Below, piece by piece: positions 60,162-64,000 of a stretch of 64,000 nucleotides of DNA (position 1 is the first letter of the stretch; every line of letters starts with the position of its first letter). The position numbers and the translations under genes are program-made. The stretch comes from Pascua guehoae (lineage: Eukaryota > Basidiomycota > Tremellomycetes > Trichosporonales > Trichosporonaceae): contig BCJX01000002.1 of the NCBI GenBank assembly GCA_001600415.1, forward strand, positions 2,469,300 to 2,533,299, written 5' to 3'. The notes under the pieces are model-generated. The model was not told the origin of the DNA. It saw nothing but the letters and a program-made list of their open reading frames with translations, and made no database searches.

Positions 60162-60621
60162 ATGGTACGTCTCGTCTTCATTCCCGCATCCGATGCACGC
60201 GCTAACAACCAGTCCGAGCTCAAATACACAGCCAACCAGTCGCTCGAGCAGCTCCACGCGCGCTACACTGGTACCGGACACGCAGACACCACTAAATAGT
60301 GTGTATCCCCCTCCTCGCGCGACATGCACCACATCCAGCAGCTGCCCCAACGTCGCTTGGTGTGCCATCTCCATGCTTGCATCCAGACTAACATTTCAGT
60401 GAGTGGTTAACCCACCAACACCGCGACACGCTCGCGTCCATCATCGGCCACCCCCCACTGCTCGCGTACGTCTCCATCGCCGACAACGAGTGCCAGGGCC
60501 GCGAGCGCTTCGAGATCATCGAGGTGAGTCTCCTAGTTGGGAATACTCCTTTAGATAATGGCTGACTGTCCAGCGCATGCTGCAGCCTTGTGGATTGCCG
60601 CCTGGAAAGACAGACGAGTAG
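60162..60621 (+). CDS. SF3B5: Splicing factor 3B subunit 5 (SF3b10/Ysf3)
   Basis: Small subunit of the SF3b part of U2 snRNP, needed for branch-site recognition. Exons: 60162-60164 (only the ATG), 60213-60298, 60400-60523, 60574-60621; joined length 86 residues, exactly the family size. It reads M then SELKYTANQSLEQLHARYTG, TGHADTTKYEWLTHQHRDTL, HPPLLAYVSIADNECQGRER, ERMLQPCGLPPGKTDE; the T-G-H-A-D-T-T-K and M-L-Q-P-C-G blocks are diagnostic. Because the start codon is followed directly by a GTACGT donor, simple open-frame searches miss the gene. Transcribed divergently from NOT2. Confidence 0.95.
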
Positions 60622-61289
60622 CCTCGGTAATGGCAAAGTCGCGATGGAATAGAAGCTACGGATCCCGACGGACGCGGGAGCCGGCAATGTCGACCATAGA
60701 TCTGTTGTACCACTCACTATTATGAGACTACATGCACGGCATGAACCAACCAAAGAGAGAACCGAGTCACTCAATAATTGTTGGTGCCTTGAGATCTCTT
60801 GATATCGGGAAGCGGGATGCGCGTGGAGCGGATAAATTCACCAAGATGCCGTGTTCTGGCAGCCCGCCGCCCAAAAGGCAGGTCATCATCTCGGCATGAC
60901 GCGACGTCAGCAGGCTGAATGGCGTATAAACAACATGCATCCAGTTGCAGAGTCCATTCTCACAGGGGTGAGGCTCGAGGCGGCGGTGACCCGCCGCATG
61001 CACATGAGGGTATTCTAAACCCGGGGTTCTAATGCTACTACTCTATGACAGGCGGCGACGTCCGTCGGGCGCGAATAGTGGAGTGTTCGTAAGGAGAAGC
61101 GATATCCGAACGTCACGAAATGACAGTGTTCGTAAGGAAGAGAGACATGCAAGTGTGCCGAAATCAATGTCTTTTAATGTTGGGAGTCAGGCCGACGAAA
61201 CGGCGAGGTCTGGTGGGGTGCTGGTCGCGAATTCAGGTCCAACTCGGTTTGGGCCAGAAGGAATGGTGCCGAGGGCAAGTGGCGTACGC
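60622..61289. other. Convergent 3' region of SF3B5 and the GT61 gene
   Basis: About 670 bp. Holds a tandem-like duplication: cgaatagtggagtgttcgtaa (about 61071-61091) is echoed by gacagtgttcgtaaggaaga (about 61122-61141), with acgtcacgaaat between. No gene supported. Confidence 0.45.
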
Positions 61290-63289
61290 CTACTTGGAGA
61301 CCCCGCCCGCCTTGTCAACGAGAAGGCGTTGTTCCACAAGCTGTGCGACCGCTTTTCCGTCGAGGGGAATGTCGTTGCCCTGGAATCCTTCCGGGTACGC
61401 GACCTCGGGGGTGTTGGGCGCGGTAAACGACTGGTCGCCCCACCAGCCATAGTGGCGAAGGCCGAGCGCGCGAGAAGTAAACTCGTAGTCTTCGGCGAAA
61501 CCACCAGGGTAGAAGAACTCCATGACAGTCGACCGAGGGTTCAGGTTGTTCATCCAGATCAAATGGGTGAGACCGTTGCCGTGTACGCCCATCATAATGG
61601 TCGTGCGCGCCGCAAGACGAATCTGCTCGTCACGCGTAAGCTTGTCCATGGCAACAATGTGAACCTGGTCGAGTCAGCCCTGTCCCAATGTGCAAGCCTC
61701 CAATGCACTCACCTCCCAGCCGTGCTTCTTCTCCAGAGCCCTCAGCTCCTTGACAAGAGTCTCGTGGTCCTGCTTGCGGAGCATACGACGACCCCAGTCC
61801 TGGCGACTGACGTAGGTGATGACTGGGGCGCCAGGCGCGTGCTGGACCGGTGGCTCGGGGGTCTCTGTCAAATTCGCGTCGCGCTTGACAGCTGCAATGC
61901 GGTGCCTCTCGATTTCCTCTGGGGTGCCGGCAAAGACCTGCTCCTCGACAATCTCGCCGTGGTCCTCGAGAGCCACAGGAAGCACGTCCTGAACGCTCCT
62001 GCGACGGATGAACTGGGGCTCATCCAAGGCGTCGGCGTCAAAGCCGTGTTCCTCGAGCGCAGCAACGCCAAGATCGACGCCAACGCCAAACGCCTCGAGG
62101 TCAATCTCGCCCACGCCACCGAGACCAATACCGACAAACTCGAGCAGGTTACGGCGCACAGGCGACCACCAGTAGCGGCTGCCTGGGAGAGTAACGGCCT
62201 CGGAAGCGGTACGCCACGTCTTTGAGAATTCTGGGCCGCGGAACGCAGCGGCACGGTCGGCAAAGACGACGCGTTCGTAGAGGAAGGCACGCTGTGTGTC
62301 GACACGGTCGAGGAAATCACTCTGGTACTCGTACGCCATGGAAGGGAAGATGGCGCGAGTGAGGAACGAGTTCATCTTGGCGTAGTCGTTCCACTTGCCG
62401 GCTGGAACGTGCGGCATCATCAAGCGCGCAGGCGCAGGGAGCTGGGTTTCGCCGAGCGCGTTGATGGATGGGTCAAGCGAGGAATAGGTGCGCCAGAGGC
62501 CAAAGAGGAGCTCGGCAGCAAAGTGGTAGTAGTGGTCGAGGAACTGGGGAGGGTCGTTGACGAGGAAGGTCACTCCGCTAACAAGCGAGGCTGAGCGACC
62601 CCAAAGGCGTTTGGCTTCAGAAGGGAAGACGATGCGCATCTCCTTTTCCGTGGGTTCACTGTGCGTGTAAGCTAGAGGGTCGCACTGCTGGCACAAGTGA
62701 GCCGCGACTTACCGGCCACGGATCGAATCCTCGTCGTTCCAGATCTCAGCACCAGTCGACACCATCATGCGAAGTAGAGGTGGCGCGGAAGGGTCGTCGG
62801 TGACAATGTACCATGTTCCGTTGAAAAGGTAAATGTTGTCAAAGACTGTCCATCCTGGTGGGTGTGAGCGATCATGTACATGCGGTGAAGACGAGCAGTC
62901 TGACGCGCGCAACGCGCCACCGGCACGGCGAGCACCCTCTACGCGTACCACGAGGCCCCGCAACACTCACCTGGTGCGTGGGTCACGACCTCTGTTCGCA
63001 ATGCGGCGCCTTCCTCCCACTTGAGCTTTGCGTCGCTCACAGCCACCCCACCATTGGGCGTTGACGCGTATTCGCTGCCAACACCGGCCGCGCCCGCCGC
63101 GTTCTTACGCCCATTGCGGGTCTGCTCCCATGTCGTGCGGCCTCCGATGCCGAGCTTGAATCCAAGCAGGGAATCTGACCCCTTGGAGTCGGTGAAGCGG
63201 AAGGAGAGGTCGAGCTGGAGGAATAGGCTGAAGAGGGTGATGACGATGAGGACGAGGAGAATGTCCCGGCGGGTGGGATGCCAGGACAT
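61290..63289 (-). CDS. Glycosyltransferase family 61 (DUF563) type II membrane protein
   Basis: Golgi-type sugar transferase; in basidiomycete yeasts GT61 enzymes act on xylose-containing glycans, but the sugar here is not deducible. About 610 residues. MSWHPTRRDILLVLIVITLF and the following SLFLQLDLSF form a single N-terminal signal anchor, followed by a lumenal stem. Conserved regions: TVFDNIYLFNGTWYIVTDDP, DHYYHFAAELLFGLWRTYSS (the H-Y-H-F region), YVSRQDWGRRMLRKQDHETL and, after an intron near 61658-61710, RTTIMMGVHGNGLTHLIWMN (the GVHGNGLTH signature), then MEFFYPGGFAEDYEFTSRAL. It ends DKAGGVSK. The start at 63289 is the Met just before the anchor. Family assignment is firm. Confidence 0.92.
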
Positions 63290-64000
63290 GTTGAGGAGAG
63301 GCGGAGCGCGACGCGTGTAGAAAGGGGATTTGAAGGAAATGTTGAATGGACGAATCGGGGGGGTAAATGCCGAGTGGCCAAAAGAAAAGAGAGGGGGGGG
63401 GGGGGAACGAGGTGGAGAGGGAGGCGGGGAAGCAAGTCACGAGCACGCGACACCGATGTTGGCCGGGTTTTATGACGATGTCAAAAGCGTGGGTACGATG
63501 GCAAGAAAGTTGCGTCGGTGAATGAGCACTACAGTATCGAACTGGGGCGGCGGACCACCGGTAGCGCAGATGAGGGACGGCGGGACGGGGGCCTGAGGGA
63601 CAGTACGGGCCGTTTGCCGTTCCTGTCGCGGTGCGGAGAGCTGCTGGGTGGGGTGGGTGAAGCTGAAAAGTCGGGACGGATTAAACACAAAGGCGGGATT
63701 GAAGAAAATGTAGATGAGCTGGCAATTGATGATGGCAGACGCGACAAGAACGGGGAGGGGACGGGGCTGGGGCTGCTGGCTGGCAGTTGGGTGAGTGTGG
63801 CTGATGAGAGTCTGTGGGCAATGGGCGATTGGGAAGCGTAGCGTAGCGTGTCTCGTCTCTTTGTGTCTGTCTCTCTTTAGAGCGCGCTGGGGTCTGTGCC
63901 ATGCGCAGGTGCGTGAGGCATGCATGGGTGGGATGTGACCCCGACCTGGCCAAAACTGGGTCCTGTGCGTTTCTAGCGTGTGGTGGCGTCGTAGCCGTGC
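63290..64000. other. Upstream region of the GT61 gene
   Basis: About 710 bp of promoter and leader, including a 13-G run at 63393-63405. No further gene is supported up to the window end. Confidence 0.5.

Noticed and set aside
61032..62225. 397-codon open frame on the plus strand
   Set aside because: Antisense shadow of the GT61 gene, which has clear motifs on the minus strand.
1..64000. CRISPR arrays, prokaryotic operons or defence islands
   Set aside because: The sequence is eukaryotic throughout; no regularly spaced repeats or bacterial gene organisation.

Overview
This 64 kb window is nuclear DNA of a basidiomycete yeast or filamentous fungus. A tremellomycete, perhaps of the Trichosporonales, fits best. 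The evidence is GC-rich coding sequence, genes cut by many short introns (about 36-60 nt, GTRNGT donors, CTRAC branch sites just before the acceptor), tRNA genes that all carry introns, and gene content such as an Argonaute, a tandem double hybrid histidine kinase and two fungal Zn2Cys6 regulators. The species call is inference; the gene structures are read directly.

Layout. 0.1-4.2 kb: Argonaute (minus). 5.4-9.0 kb: BTB/POZ protein (minus). 9.0-12.4 kb: gene-poor repeats, including a previously unlabelled element of about 1.3 kb bounded by about 120-bp terminal inverted repeats, next to the eEF1B-alpha gene (12.4-13.5 kb, plus). 13.9-15.6 kb: CSN12/PCID2-like PCI protein. 16.2-20.7 kb: large Zn2Cys6 regulator. 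20.9-23.5 kb: mitochondrial DnaJ Mdj1 (minus). 24.1-26.0 kb: ketopantoate reductase-family protein (minus). 26-27.6 kb: simple repeats with a 48-N assembly gap. 27.7-30.6 kb: second Zn2Cys6 regulator. 31.7 kb: tRNA-Ala(CGC). 33.9-34.7 kb: small secreted ricin-B-fold lectin. 36.1-41.9 kb: double hybrid histidine kinase. 42.3-43.7 kb: CRAL-TRIO (Sec14-like) protein (minus). 46.2-48.4 kb: secreted sulfatase whose active-site motif is broken by one missing base. 49.5-52.1 kb: multi-pass membrane protein of unknown function. 52.5 kb: tRNA-Gly(GCC). 53.0-55.6 kb: CCT8 (minus). 55.9 and 56.7 kb: initiator tRNA-Met and tRNA-Lys(CTT). 57.4-59.4 kb: NOT2 (minus). 60.2-60.6 kb: SF3B5 (plus). 61.3-63.3 kb: GT61 glycosyltransferase (minus).

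Most genes are housekeeping functions (translation elongation, chaperonin, mRNA decay/transcription, splicing, mitochondrial folding) mixed with regulatory and environmental genes (RNA silencing, two-component sensing, transcription factors, secreted lectin, sulfatase, glycosyltransferase). I see no operon-like or defence-like cluster. The items most worth a second look are the inverted-repeat element at 10.8-12.1 kb, the sulfatase frameshift, the double histidine kinase, the intron-containing initiator tRNA and the orphan lectin and membrane protein. Exon boundaries were worked out by eye; where coordinates span a whole gene, introns are included.
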